From the NCBI GenBank assembly GCA_901456055.1, contig CABDWT010000001.1, positions 310,001 to 374,000 on the forward strand: 64,000 nucleotides of DNA, written 5' to 3'. Positions within the stretch are counted from its first letter, which is position 1, and each line of letters starts with the position of its first letter. The notes below the pieces were generated by a model, which was given only the letters and a program-made list of their open reading frames with translations, ran no database searches and was not told the origin of the DNA. Both the position numbers and the translations under genes were made by a program. Origin of the DNA: Phytobacter ursingii. GTDB lineage: Bacteria; Pseudomonadota; Gammaproteobacteria; Enterobacterales; Enterobacteriaceae. Shown here piece after piece: positions 19,032 through 28,065 of this stretch.

Positions 19032-19106
19032 AACGCCTCACGTCACTTGCTTTTATTACAGCACCACACGTACCATTGAGATTCTTGTTTGCACAGAGGA
19101 TGGCCC

Positions 19107-19985
19107 ATGTTCACGGGAAGTATAGTCGCGCTTGTTACGCCAATGGATGATAACGGTAAAGTCTGTCGGCCAAGCCTGAAAAAACTGATTGATTACCATG
19201 TCGCCAGTGGAACATCGGCGATTGTTTCTGTAGGAACGACCGGGGAATCCGCCACGCTCAGCCATGAAGAGCATGGGGATGTGGTGATGATGACGCTGGA
19301 ACTGGCTGACGGGCGTATTCCTGTCATTGCAGGGACTGGCGCAAACGCCACCGCGGAGGCCATCAGCCTGACGCAACGTTTCAATAACAGCGGCGTTGTG
19401 GGCTGTCTGACAGTAACCCCTTATTACAACCGTCCGACACAGGAAGGCCTGTTCCAGCATTTCAAAGCCATCGCTGGACACACCGATCTGCCCCAGATTC
19501 TGTATAATGTGCCATCGCGCACCGGCTGCGATTTGCTGCCAGAAACCGTGGGTCGTCTGGCGGAAATCAAAAATATTATCGGTATTAAAGAAGCGACCGG
19601 GAACTTAAGTCGCGTTCATCAGATCAAAGAGCTGGTTTCAGATGACTTTCTGCTGCTCAGCGGCGACGATGCAACCGCGATGGACTTTATGCAACTCGGT
19701 GGTCACGGCGTTATTTCCGTTACCTCGAACGTGGCGGCACGTGACATGGCCGACATGTGCAAACTGGCAGCGGAAGGGCAGTTCGCCGAAGCGCGTGTGA
19801 TCAACAAGCGCCTGATGCCGTTACATAACAAACTATTTGTCGAACCCAATCCTATCCCGGTGAAATGGGCATGTAAGGAGTTGGGGCTTGTGGCAACCGA
19901 TACGCTGCGCCTGCCGATGACACCGATCACCGATCACGGTCGTGAAGTGGTTCGCTCTGCGCTTAAGCATGCCGGATTGCTGTAA
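19107..19985 (+). CDS. dapA: DapA, 4-hydroxy-tetrahydrodipicolinate synthase
   Basis: Start at MFTGSIV (ATG 19107, SD GAGGA), giving 292 residues as in E. coli. It is a (beta/alpha)8 aldolase: the Schiff-base lysine lies in [10 protein letters not shown] (about 161), the catalytic Tyr in [10 protein letters not shown] (about 133), and the pyruvate-binding TTGE segment in VGTTGES. It condenses pyruvate with aspartate semialdehyde, the first committed step to diaminopimelate and lysine, and is lysine-inhibited. It is followed 16 bases later by bamC, as in E. coli. Confidence 0.98.
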   Translation: MFTGSIVALVTPMDDNGKVCRPSLKKLIDYHVASGTSAIVSVGTTGESATLSHEEHGDVVMMTLELADGRIPVIAGTGANATAEAISLTQRFNNSGVVGCLTVTPYYNRPTQEGLFQHFKAIAGHTDLPQILYNVPSRTGCDLLPETVGRLAEIKNIIGIKEATGNLSRVHQIKELVSDDFLLLSGDDATAMDFMQLGGHGVISVTSNVAARDMADMCKLAAEGQFAEARVINKRLMPLHNKLFVEPNPIPVKWACKELGLVATDTLRLPMTPITDHGREVVRSALKHAGLL

Positions 19986-20001
19986 AGTTTAGGGAGATTT
20001 G

Positions 20002-21036
20002 ATGGCTTACTCAGTACAGAAGTCGCGCCTGGCGAAGGTGGCGGGAGTTTCATTTGTGATGTTACTCGCTGCCTGCAGTTCGGATTCACGCTACAAACGT
20101 CAGGTCAGCGGTGACGAGTCCTATCTGGATGCCGCGCCGCTTGCGGAACTTCATGCGCCTGCTGGCATGATCCTGCCGGTGCAGAATGGCGAATATAACA
20201 TTCCTGCCACTAACGGCAGTGGTGCTGTGGGTAAAGAGCTGGATATTCGTCCGCCGGCGCAGCCGCTGGCACTGGTAACGGGTGCGCGCACTCAGTTTAC
20301 TGGCGATACGGCAACCCTGATGGTTGAAAATGGCCGCAACACAAACCTGTGGCCTCAGGTTGTCAGCATTATCCAGGCGAAAAACTACGCCATCGCGAAG
20401 CGTGACGACGCCAGTCAGACATTAATGACCGACTGGGTTGACTGGAACCGCCTCGATGAAGATCAGCAGTATCGTGGGCGTTATCAAATCTCGGTGAAAC
20501 CGCAGGGTTATCAGCAGGCGGTGACCGTTAAACTCGTCAATCTGGAGCAGGCGGGTAAGCCGGTCGCGGATAGCGCATCGTTACAGCGCTACAGTACGGA
20601 AATGCTGAACGTTATCTCCCAGAGTCTGGATAAAACATCCACTGACGCCCAGGCTGCCGCCGAAAACCGCAGCGTGAAGTCGCTTGATGTTCAGTCTGGC
20701 GCGGATGATACCGGTCTGCCGATGCTGGTGGTACGTGGCCCGTTCAACGTCGTATGGCAGCGTCTGCCGACAGTGCTGGAAAAAGTGGGCATGAAAGTGA
20801 CCGACAGCACCCGTTCTACCGGTAGCGTTGCGGTAACCTATAAACCGCTATCCGATAGCGCATGGCGCGATCTGGGCGCGCGTGACCCAGGCCTGGCGTC
20901 TGGCGACTATAAACTGCAGGTAGGCGATTTAGATAACCGCAGTAGCCTCCAGTTTATCGACCCGAAAGGTCATACGTTAACGCAGTCGCAAAACGACGCA
21001 CTGGTGTCAGCGTTCGAGGCCGCGTTTAACAAGTAA
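20002..21036 (+). CDS. bamC: BamC, outer-membrane assembly lipoprotein
   Basis: Start ATG 20002 ([10 protein letters not shown]), 344 residues as in E. coli; the in-frame TTG just before it is not needed. It has a lipoprotein signal with lipobox LAAC at Cys25, a long flexible segment that binds BamD (about 26-100), then two helix-grip domains. It is part of the BAM complex that inserts beta-barrel proteins into the outer membrane. It is co-transcribed with dapA and ends at a strong terminator. Confidence 0.97.
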   Translation: MAYSVQKSRLAKVAGVSFVMLLAACSSDSRYKRQVSGDESYLDAAPLAELHAPAGMILPVQNGEYNIPATNGSGAVGKELDIRPPAQPLALVTGARTQFTGDTATLMVENGRNTNLWPQVVSIIQAKNYAIAKRDDASQTLMTDWVDWNRLDEDQQYRGRYQISVKPQGYQQAVTVKLVNLEQAGKPVADSASLQRYSTEMLNVISQSLDKTSTDAQAAAENRSVKSLDVQSGADDTGLPMLVVRGPFNVVWQRLPTVLEKVGMKVTDSTRSTGSVAVTYKPLSDSAWRDLGARDPGLASGDYKLQVGDLDNRSSLQFIDPKGHTLTQSQNDALVSAFEAAFNK

Positions 21037-21043
21037 GAATAAG

Positions 21044-21068
21044 GGCCGGATATCTCCGGCCTTTTTTT
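21044..21068 (+). terminator. Intrinsic terminator after bamC
   Basis: GGCCGGA-TATC-TCCGGCC stem followed by seven T residues, eight bases after the bamC stop. Confidence 0.92.
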
Positions 21069-21077
21069 ATTTGGCTG

Positions 21078-21093
21078 ACGCAAACGTGTGCGT
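21078..21093. promoter_or_regulatory. PurR operator of purC
   Basis: ACGCAAACGTGTGCGT differs from the ideal PurR palindrome ACGCAAACGTTTGCGT at one base. It is followed by an extended -10-like TGTAAAAT ending at 21104, so bound PurR would block purC transcription when hypoxanthine or guanine is present. Confidence 0.88.
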
Positions 21094-21144
21094 CGGTGTA
21101 AAATAGCTTTTTTTAGTTAAATCATCACACCTGGAGTGACAAAG

Positions 21145-21858
21145 ATGCAAAAGCAAGCTGAGTTGTATCGTGGCAAAGCGAAGACCGTATACAGCACGGA
21201 AAACCCGGACCTGTTGGTGCTCGAATTCCGCAATGATACGTCAGCAGGGGACGGCGCGCGTATTGAGCAGTTCGAGCGTAAAGGCATGGTTAACAACAAA
21301 TTCAACCATTTCATTATGAGCAAACTGGCAGAAGCGGGTATCCCGACTCAGATGGAAGCGTTGTTGTCCGATACCGAATGCCTGGTTAAAAAGCTGGACA
21401 TGGTACCGGTAGAGTGTGTGGTGCGTAACCGTGCTGCGGGTTCACTGGTGAAACGTTTAGGGATTGAAGAGGGTATCGAGCTGAACCCGCCGTTGTTCGA
21501 TCTGTTCCTGAAAAACGATGCCATGCATGACCCGATGGTGAACGAATCCTACTGTGAAACGTTTGGCTGGGTGAGCAAAGAGAACCTGGCGCGCATGAAA
21601 GAGCTGACTTACAAAGCGAACGATGTTCTGAAAAAACTGTTTGATGACGCAGGCCTGATCCTGGTTGACTTCAAACTGGAGTTTGGTCTGTTCAAAGGCG
21701 AAGTGGTTCTGGGCGATGAATTCTCTCCGGACGGTAGCCGTCTGTGGGATAAAGAAACGCTGGCAAAAATGGATAAAGACCGTTTCCGTCAGAGCCTCGG
21801 CGGCGTGATTGAAGCGTATGAAGCCGTTGCCCATCGTCTGGGCGTTAAGCTCGACTAA
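21145..21858 (+). CDS. purC: PurC, SAICAR synthetase
   Basis: 237 residues from ATG 21145 ([14 protein letters not shown]), as in E. coli; three upstream codons of the open frame lack support. SAICAR synthetase signatures: GKAKTVY near the N-terminus (ATP loop), [16 protein letters not shown], and [11 protein letters not shown] with [13 protein letters not shown]. It joins CAIR and aspartate in purine synthesis. It is a single-gene unit controlled by the PurR site upstream. Confidence 0.98.
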   Translation: MQKQAELYRGKAKTVYSTENPDLLVLEFRNDTSAGDGARIEQFERKGMVNNKFNHFIMSKLAEAGIPTQMEALLSDTECLVKKLDMVPVECVVRNRAAGSLVKRLGIEEGIELNPPLFDLFLKNDAMHDPMVNESYCETFGWVSKENLARMKELTYKANDVLKKLFDDAGLILVDFKLEFGLFKGEVVLGDEFSPDGSRLWDKETLAKMDKDRFRQSLGGVIEAYEAVAHRLGVKLD

Positions 21859-21981
21859 GCGATAATATGCTGAAAACCAGGGGATGCGCGCATCCTCTGG
21901 TTCCCTGCCTCTTTTTTCTTATGGTAATCCTCCCCGCAACCGCCTACGATCATTATTAATACGTTAGATAATGAGGTGGTT

Positions 21982-22845
21982 ATGCGCTGGCAAGGGCGTC
22001 GTGAAAGCAACAATATTGAAGACCGACGTGATGAATCGGGCGGACCCGTTATCCAGGGGCCTGGTTTCCGCCTGCCGGGCGGCAAGGGTGGCATTATTCT
22101 GCTGGTGATTGTCATTTTCGCCAGTTACTACGGCGTGGATTTAACGGGCCTTATCACCGGGGAACCGGTGAATAACAGTTCTCAGCAGCGCGCCATCAAC
22201 CCGCAAGAAGATGAAGCGGCAAAATTCACCAGCGTTATCTTCGCGACGACCGAAGATACCTGGGGGCAGCTTTTCGAAAAGATGGGGCGCCATTATCAGC
22301 AACCCAAACTGGTCATGTACCGTAACCGAATTACAACTGGCTGCGGTACGGGGCAATCCGTCATGGGGCCGTTTTATTGTCCTGCCGACAGTAAAGTCTA
22401 TATTGATCTCTCCTTTTATGACGACATGAAGCACAAGCTCGGGGCGAACGGTGATTTCGCCCAGGGATATGTCATTGCTCATGAAGTCGGACATCACGTG
22501 CAAAAATTACTCGGCACCGAGGCTAAAGTACGCCAGCTCCAGCAAAATGCCACGCAAACCGAGGCCAATGCGCTGTCGGTACGTCTGGAATTGCAGGCCG
22601 ATTGCTACGCCGGGGTCTGGGGACACAGCATGGAACAACAAGGCGTGTTAGATGCAGGCGATCTTGAAGAGGCGTTGAATGCCGCGACCGCAATGGGCGA
22701 CGATCGTTTGCAGAAACGCAGCCAGGGGCTGGTTATCCCCGACACGTTCACCCATGGTACCTCCGAACAGCGCTATAACTGGTTTAAACGCGGCATGGAC
22801 AGCGGCGAACCGGCGCAGTGCGATACGTTTAGCGGCACGCTGTGA
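21982..22845 (+). CDS. ypfJ: YpfJ, predicted neutral zinc metalloprotease
   Basis: Start ATG 21982 (MRWQGRRES) gives 287 residues, the E. coli length. An N-terminal soluble stretch is followed by one transmembrane segment (about 37-58), then a periplasmic zinc peptidase domain with HEVGHH and a downstream Glu in ELQADC. The PF04228-type family has no known substrate. It stands between purC and tmcA as in E. coli. Confidence 0.92.
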   Translation: MRWQGRRESNNIEDRRDESGGPVIQGPGFRLPGGKGGIILLVIVIFASYYGVDLTGLITGEPVNNSSQQRAINPQEDEAAKFTSVIFATTEDTWGQLFEKMGRHYQQPKLVMYRNRITTGCGTGQSVMGPFYCPADSKVYIDLSFYDDMKHKLGANGDFAQGYVIAHEVGHHVQKLLGTEAKVRQLQQNATQTEANALSVRLELQADCYAGVWGHSMEQQGVLDAGDLEEALNAATAMGDDRLQKRSQGLVIPDTFTHGTSEQRYNWFKRGMDSGEPAQCDTFSGTL

Positions 22846-22867
22846 TGCCAGACGCCAGGTTATGTGA

Positions 22868-24877
22868 ATGTCATTAGCCGCATTATGCGCCCGGATGGCA
22901 GATGAAGGGATTCGCCGTTTGCTGGTTATCGCGGATGACGATGAAGCGTCTGCGCGACAGGCAAATGACCTTCGCTCCACATTGCCCGGCGACTGGCTGT
23001 GGGTGGGGGAATCAACCGACTGGCCTCTCCACTGCGCGCCGCGCGCGCTCACCACGTTGCTTGGCCGCGAATTCACGCATGCCGTGCTGGATGCGCGTTA
23101 CGGTTTTGATGTCGCCGCGCTGGCGGCGCTCAGCGGTACGCTGAAACCAGGCAGTTTTCTGGTGCTACTGACGCCACCGCTTACCGAGTGGGCGCAACGG
23201 CCTGATAAGGACAGTTGTCGCTGGAGTGATACCGCCGAGCCGATTGCCACACCGCGCTTTGTCGAACACTTTTGTCGGGCGCTGCGACAAGACGAAAACG
23301 TCATTCTCTGGTCACGCGCGTATCAATTCCCTCTGCCTGCATTTACTGCGCGCCCTGCCTGGCATGCAGCAACAGGCGCGCCCGAACGCGAACAGGCTGA
23401 GGTTCTGGCTGAACTCGCCGACATGCCGCCGGGCGTTATGGTGGTGACGGCACCGCGCGGGCGAGGCAAATCGGCGCTGGCGGGCATGCATATTGCGCGT
23501 CTGGCAACGACGGCCACGGTGACTGCGCCCGGGCGTGCCGCAACGGATGTGCTTGCCCACTATGCCGGGGAGATTAATTTCGTCGCTCCGGATGCGTTAC
23601 GAGCGCGTGTTGCCCAGGGGGAACCGTTGTCGGACTGGCTTATCGTTGATGAGGCGGCGGCCATTCCGGGACCATTGCTGGCGACGCTCGTGTCGGCGTT
23701 TCGTTATGTCCTGCTAACCACCACGGTGCAGGGCTACGAAGGGACCGGGCAGGGCTTCTTACTGAAATTCTGTGCCGGTTTTCCTCATCTCATCCACCGC
23801 CAGTTGCATACGCCATTGCGCTGGGCGGAAGGCTGTCCGCTGGAAGCGTTTATCAGCACGGTGCTGTTGTTTGACGATGCGTCGGCGCTGGTGCAACCGG
23901 CGGGTGAGGCGACTATCCTGCCGCTCCAGGCATCGGCGTGGTCCACACAACCGGCGCTTCCCGCCGCGCTGTACCGGTTGCTTGCCAGCGCCCATTACCG
24001 CACCTCGCCGCTGGATTTGCGCCGGATGATGGACGCGCCAGGGCAATATTTCTGGCTGACGAAAACCCCTGATGCATTACTGGCAGCGCTCTGGCTGGTG
24101 GAAGAGGGGGGACTGTCCGCCGGACTCAGTCAGGCGGTCTGGGCGGGATTTCGTCGTCCTCGCGGTAATCTGGTGGCACAGTCGCTGGCCGCCCACGGCG
24201 GCAGCCCGCTTGCGGCGACGTTGCGCGCTTTACGCGTCAGTCGCATTGCGGTCCATCCGTCACGTCAGCGGGAAGGGCTGGGTCAGGCGTTAATTGCGCA
24301 TGCGCGTAACAATATAGCGGGTTGCGATTATCTCTCGGTCAGTTTCGGCTATACGGCAGATTTGTGGCGCTTCTGGCAGCGATGCGGGTTCCATCTGGTC
24401 AGACTCGGTAGCCACCGGGAGGCGAGCAGTGGCTGCTATACCGCCATGGCGATACTGCCGCTGACGGCAGCAGGGCAGGCGCTGGCCGACAATGAGCAGC
24501 GCAGGCTGGCGCGAGATTTACCCTGGCTTGATGCCTGGAGAGAGGAAACGTTGCCCCTGACTCTTAATCCAGAGACTACCCTTAATGATGATGACTGGCA
24601 GGAACTGGCCGGGTTTGCCTTTGCCCATCGCCCGCTTTCTTCGGCAGCCGGAGCGTTGCAAAGATTGTTGATGCAGGTTGATTTACCCCTCAGCGCATTA
24701 CGGATGCAGCTTACCGGGAAGCGGAGTGAGGCAGATATCTGTAGCGCGCTGGCGCTTTCCGGGCGTAAAGCGTTACTTGCAACGCAGCGCCAGGAGGCCG
24801 CATTGGCATTGTCCTCACTCGACCCCGAACGCATCGTTTTACTGAAAGAGCAGGTGCGGCAACTGCAATTTTTTTAA
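22868..24877 (+). CDS. tmcA: TmcA, tRNA(Met) cytidine acetyltransferase
   Basis: 669 residues (E. coli 671). Domains: an N-terminal domain (to about 180), an RNA-helicase-like ATPase with Walker A RGRGKSALAG and Walker B VDEAAAIP, then a GNAT acetyltransferase (SRIAVHPSRQREGLGQAL binding acetyl-CoA) and a C-terminal tail. It makes N4-acetylcytidine at the wobble base of elongator tRNA-Met. Similarity to E. coli is lower than for neighbours, especially in the first 200 and last 120 residues. It is 22 bases after ypfJ. Confidence 0.94.
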   Translation: MSLAALCARMADEGIRRLLVIADDDEASARQANDLRSTLPGDWLWVGESTDWPLHCAPRALTTLLGREFTHAVLDARYGFDVAALAALSGTLKPGSFLVLLTPPLTEWAQRPDKDSCRWSDTAEPIATPRFVEHFCRALRQDENVILWSRAYQFPLPAFTARPAWHAATGAPEREQAEVLAELADMPPGVMVVTAPRGRGKSALAGMHIARLATTATVTAPGRAATDVLAHYAGEINFVAPDALRARVAQGEPLSDWLIVDEAAAIPGPLLATLVSAFRYVLLTTTVQGYEGTGQGFLLKFCAGFPHLIHRQLHTPLRWAEGCPLEAFISTVLLFDDASALVQPAGEATILPLQASAWSTQPALPAALYRLLASAHYRTSPLDLRRMMDAPGQYFWLTKTPDALLAALWLVEEGGLSAGLSQAVWAGFRRPRGNLVAQSLAAHGGSPLAATLRALRVSRIAVHPSRQREGLGQALIAHARNNIAGCDYLSVSFGYTADLWRFWQRCGFHLVRLGSHREASSGCYTAMAILPLTAAGQALADNEQRRLARDLPWLDAWREETLPLTLNPETTLNDDDWQELAGFAFAHRPLSSAAGALQRLLMQVDLPLSALRMQLTGKRSEADICSALALSGRKALLATQRQEAALALSSLDPERIVLLKEQVRQLQFF

Positions 24878-24954
24878 CTAACTCATTCAGTTAAATGGCA
24901 TGGTGATTATTCCTCCCCGGCGTACACTGCAGGCAACGAATTAAGGAGACCGCC

Positions 24955-25650
24955 ATGAAACATGACCATTTTGTTGTTCAACATCCGGAAAGCGCCGCGA
25001 AACAATTATTGCTGTTCTTTCATGGCGTTGGCGATAACCCGGCGAACATGGGACAGATAGCGAGCTACTTCGCGCCGCTGTTTCCGGAGGCGTTGATTGT
25101 CAGCGTTGGGGGGATAGAACCCTGTGGGCCGACCGGACGTCAGTGGTTCTCCGTGCAGGGCGTTACCGAAGAAAATCGCCAGGCGCGTATTGATGCCATC
25201 ATGCCGGTATTTATTGAAACGGTTCGCTACTGGCAACAGCAAAGCGGCGTTAATGCATTGGCCACGGCCCTGATTGGTTTCTCGCAAGGCTCCATCATGG
25301 CGCTGGAAGGTGTGAAAGCGCAGCCCGATTTGGCCTCCCGCGTGATCGCCTTTAATGGACGCTATGCCAGCCTACCGCAAACGGCCTCGACGGCGTCGAC
25401 TATCCACCTGATTCACGGTGGTGAAGATCGTGTCATTGATTTGGCGCATGCGGTTGCCGCTCAGGAAGCGTTGCTGCGTGCGGGCGGCGATGTGACGCTC
25501 GATATTGTGGAGGATTTGGGGCATGCGATAGACGATCGCAGTTTGCAGTTCGCCCTCGATCACCTGCGTTATACCGTACCGAAGCACTATTTTGATGAAG
25601 CGCTGAGTGGCGGGAAACCGGATGATGATGACATTATTGAATTGATCTAA
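24955..25650 (+). CDS. ypfH: YpfH, alpha/beta-hydrolase (esterase)
   Basis: 231 residues. Carboxylesterase/phospholipase-type fold: oxyanion segment LLLFFHGVGDN near residue 20, nucleophile elbow GFSQGS (Ser about 110), acid and base near GGEDRVID and DLGHAID. E. coli YpfH is an esterase with no known natural substrate. An SD (AAGGAG) is placed before ATG 24955. It converges with ypfN across a hairpin. Confidence 0.92.
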   Translation: MKHDHFVVQHPESAAKQLLLFFHGVGDNPANMGQIASYFAPLFPEALIVSVGGIEPCGPTGRQWFSVQGVTEENRQARIDAIMPVFIETVRYWQQQSGVNALATALIGFSQGSIMALEGVKAQPDLASRVIAFNGRYASLPQTASTASTIHLIHGGEDRVIDLAHAVAAQEALLRAGGDVTLDIVEDLGHAIDDRSLQFALDHLRYTVPKHYFDEALSGGKPDDDDIIELI

Positions 25651-25658
25651 TTAAAACG

Positions 25659-25684
25659 TGCCCGGCGCGCACTGCGGCCGGGCA
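25659..25684. terminator. GC-rich hairpin between convergent ypfH and ypfN
   Basis: TGCCCGGC pairs with GCCGGGCA around a short loop, between two converging genes. It is likely a shared 3'-end hairpin; no T-run. Confidence 0.55.
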
Positions 25685-25696
25685 GATCGGGCGGGG

Positions 25697-25894
25697 TTAC
25701 TTTTTCTGGTCTTTCTTCGGCCAGTCGTCCTCGTCATCCCATTTATCGTTAAAATCACGATGCGGTGGAAGGTCGGGTTTGTTGGCGAGAAATTTTTTGT
25801 GATCGACACGTTTGAGATCTTTGATCACGTTCAGCAGTACGCCGAGTAAAAAAACCAGCACCAGAATCCACCAGTATTTCGCTAGCCAGTCCAT
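25697..25894 (-). CDS. ypfN: YpfN, small membrane protein (UPF0370)
   Basis: 65 residues. One N-terminal transmembrane helix ([18 protein letters not shown], residues 7-24) is followed by a charged cytoplasmic tail rich in Asp, Lys and Trp. It matches E. coli YpfN (66 aa), whose role is unknown. It lies 13 bases downstream of dapE on the same strand and is probably in its operon. Confidence 0.88.
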   Translation of the reverse strand: MDWLAKYWWILVLVFLLGVLLNVIKDLKRVDHKKFLANKPDLPPHRDFNDKWDDEDDWPKKDQKK

Positions 25895-25907
25895 GCGTTC
25901 CTCCCCG

Positions 25908-27035
25908 TCAGGCGATGAGTTGTTCCATAATGCGTTGATACATACGAGCGAGCAGCTGTAAATCGGCAGCGTTCACACATTCATTGATCTTATGAATAGT
26001 GGCGTTAACCGGCCCCAGTTCCACCACCTGCGCACCCATCCGCGCGATAAAGCGACCATCTGACGTCCCGCCAGTGGTTAACAACTGCGGTTTAATCTCA
26101 TTATAGTGCTCAACGGCGTTTACCACCGCATCCACCAGCTTGCCCCGACCGGTAAGGAAAGGCTGACCAGAAAGCCACCAGTCAATGGTGTAGCGTAACT
26201 GATGCTTCTCCAGCAGTGCGGCAACGCGTTCTTTGATCATCGCGTCGGTAAGCTCGGTGCTAAAGCGGAAATTAAACTGCAGGTAGAGATCGCCCGGAAT
26301 CACGTTGTTACTGCCAGTGCCTGCCTGAATATTCGCGACCTGCATGCTGGTCGGCGGGAAATATTCATTACCCTGATCCCATTCGATCGCCACCAGCTCA
26401 TTGAGCATTGGCGCTGCGCGATGTACCGGGTTATCAGCCAGATGCGGATAGGCAACATGGCCCTGCACCCCGTGAATGGTTAAGTTACAGGTCAGTGAAC
26501 CGCGGCGGCCATTTTTAACCACATCGCCCACCACTTCGGTACTGGATGGTTCGCCCACCAGGCAGTAGTCCAGGCGTTCGTTGCGCGCCATTAAGGCTTC
26601 AACCACTTTCACCGTGCCGTTTGCCGCGCTGGCTTCTTCATCAGAGGTGATGAGAAACGCCAGACGGCCTTTGTGCCTTGGATGAGTCGCAACAAAACGT
26701 TCAGCGGCAACAACCATGGCTGCCAGCGAGCCTTTCATGTCGGCCGCGCCGCGACCAAATAGCATGCCATCGCGAATGGTCGGTTCAAACGGCGGGTTGA
26801 TCCAGCGGTCCGCATCACCGGAAGGCACAACGTCAGTGTGTCCGGCAAAGGCCAGTGTTTCACCTTGTCCTCGCCATGCCCAGAAATTCTGTGTGTCGCC
26901 AAAATCCATCGGCTCAATGGTAAAACCGATGGCGCGAAGACGTTCGATCATTAACGCCTGACACCCTGCATCATCGGGGCTCAGAGAAGGGCGACGAATA
27001 AGCTGTTGCGTCAGCTCAATAACCGGGCACGACAT
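25908..27035 (-). CDS. dapE: DapE, succinyl-diaminopimelate desuccinylase
   Basis: 375 residues as in E. coli. It is an M20 dinuclear zinc hydrolase: first zinc His in [12 protein letters not shown] (about 67), bridging Asp in [10 protein letters not shown] (about 100), catalytic Glu pair in ITSDEEASA (about 134-135), the lid/dimer domain (about 180-290), and the last ligand near [12 protein letters not shown]. It hydrolyses N-succinyl-LL-DAP in the lysine/peptidoglycan pathway. It is three bases after yffB. Confidence 0.97.
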   Translation of the reverse strand: MSCPVIELTQQLIRRPSLSPDDAGCQALMIERLRAIGFTIEPMDFGDTQNFWAWRGQGETLAFAGHTDVVPSGDADRWINPPFEPTIRDGMLFGRGAADMKGSLAAMVVAAERFVATHPRHKGRLAFLITSDEEASAANGTVKVVEALMARNERLDYCLVGEPSSTEVVGDVVKNGRRGSLTCNLTIHGVQGHVAYPHLADNPVHRAAPMLNELVAIEWDQGNEYFPPTSMQVANIQAGTGSNNVIPGDLYLQFNFRFSTELTDAMIKERVAALLEKHQLRYTIDWWLSGQPFLTGRGKLVDAVVNAVEHYNEIKPQLLTTGGTSDGRFIARMGAQVVELGPVNATIHKINECVNAADLQLLARMYQRIMEQLIA

Positions 27036-27038
27036 AAA

Positions 27039-27395
27039 CTACACCTCGTTGATAAACGTCTCATAACTGGATTCATTGAAACCCAGCAGCATAGGCTTAC
27101 CGGGCGCCCAGAGCAATGGGCGTTTGATAATTGCCGGCATTTCTAACATCAGCGCGGCTGCGGAATCCGCGTTTGTGATGGTTGCGCGAAGCGATTCATC
27201 CAGTTTACGCCAGGTGGTCCCCCGGGTATTCAGCAGCGCTTCCCATCCCAGTTCCGCGATAAATTGCTGCAACAAATCGGCGTCGAGGCCATCTGCGCGG
27301 TAGTCATGAAAGCGATAATCGACCTGATGTGCTTCCAGCCAGCGGCGGGCTTTTTTGATGGTGTCGCAGTTTTTGATGCCGAACAGAGTGAGCAT
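27039..27395 (-). CDS. yffB: YffB, ArsC/Spx-like protein
   Basis: 118 residues. ArsC-like thioredoxin fold with the single N-terminal Cys in [12 protein letters not shown] and the conserved IKRPLL in the C-terminal half. The family includes Spx and arsenate reductase-like proteins; YffB probably acts as a glutathione-dependent thiol reductase, without proven substrate. It is the first gene of a yffB-dapE-ypfN unit. Confidence 0.9.
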   Translation of the reverse strand: MLTLFGIKNCDTIKKARRWLEAHQVDYRFHDYRADGLDADLLQQFIAELGWEALLNTRGTTWRKLDESLRATITNADSAAALMLEMPAIIKRPLLWAPGKPMLLGFNESSYETFINEV

Positions 27396-27901
27396 GGTGA
27401 ATCCTTTTGTCTTATCTTTGGTTAATTGCCCAATAAATTAGAATAATATTGGGCGAAAAAACATATAATATCATTTCATTCGCAGGGTAATCATACTTCC
27501 GGTTATTAAATTCATCAGCCAGAGTTTGCCATCAGCAATATGTACTAGTTTGAAGAAATAGTAAGGGTGGTAATTAATAATGTAAAAATGGCCTCGACCG
27601 AAAGCCTGTCCCGGTGGTTAAATAAACAAAAAATTCACCTGATGGCAAAAAAATCATCTAATTAGCTACTTCAAAGATACTTTCTGACTACAGCGTAATC
27701 ACGCTGTGGCCCAGCATACATAAGGGTTAAGGTGAAATGTGTCCGAATATTGCTATCGCTCACATTAAATAGCCGAATACTGGCGCATAGTTATTTCGTC
27801 GATGCAAATACTATGAGAGGCCAATCAAAGTAATTGGTTTAAATATCTTCACAGCGATGTCGAGTTCTCGTAGAATACGCATAATAATAAGAGAGGTAGT
27901 T
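27396..27901. other. 506-base AT-rich gap between yffB and ypfM
   Basis: No convincing open reading frame on either strand. Visible structure: inverted repeat GCCCAATA...ATATTGGGC (27428-27454) in the yffB upstream region, ACAGCG...CGCTGT (27690-27707), and CCAAT...ATTGG (27821-27837). A run of AT-rich hexamers (TAGAAT, CATAAT) just before ypfM probably contains its promoter. Confidence 0.6.
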
Positions 27902-27961
27902 ATGATTGAACGTGAACTGGGGAACTGGAAAGACTTTATCGAAGGCATGCTTCGTAAATAA
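27902..27961 (+). CDS. ypfM: YpfM, 19-residue small protein
   Basis: ATG-to-TAA frame of 19 codons beginning MIERELGNWKDF and ending MLRK, one residue different from the verified E. coli small protein YpfM. SD GAGAGG precedes the start by six bases. The function is unknown; the amphipathic, highly conserved sequence argues that it is translated. It converges with acrD. Confidence 0.9.
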   Translation: MIERELGNWKDFIEGMLRK

Positions 27962-28027
27962 TTTCCAGAGGAATTATAAAAGCAGTGACTGCTTAAAACG
28001 ATAGAAGTGTGAAATTAATCACGCAAT

Positions 28028-28056
28028 AAAAGGCGACCTGAACAGGCCGCCTTTTT
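28028..28056. terminator. Bidirectional terminator between ypfM and acrD
   Basis: AAAAGGCG-A-CCTG-AA-CAGG-C-CGCCTTTTT: a long stem with A-run on one side and T-run on the other, serving both converging genes. Confidence 0.92.
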
Positions 28057-28065
28057 ATTTGAGCA

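Noticed and set aside
18962-19106. Lysine riboswitch before dapA
   Set aside because: The leader is too short and lacks the conserved riboswitch core; only ordinary promoter-like sequence and the gcvR-side terminator are visible.
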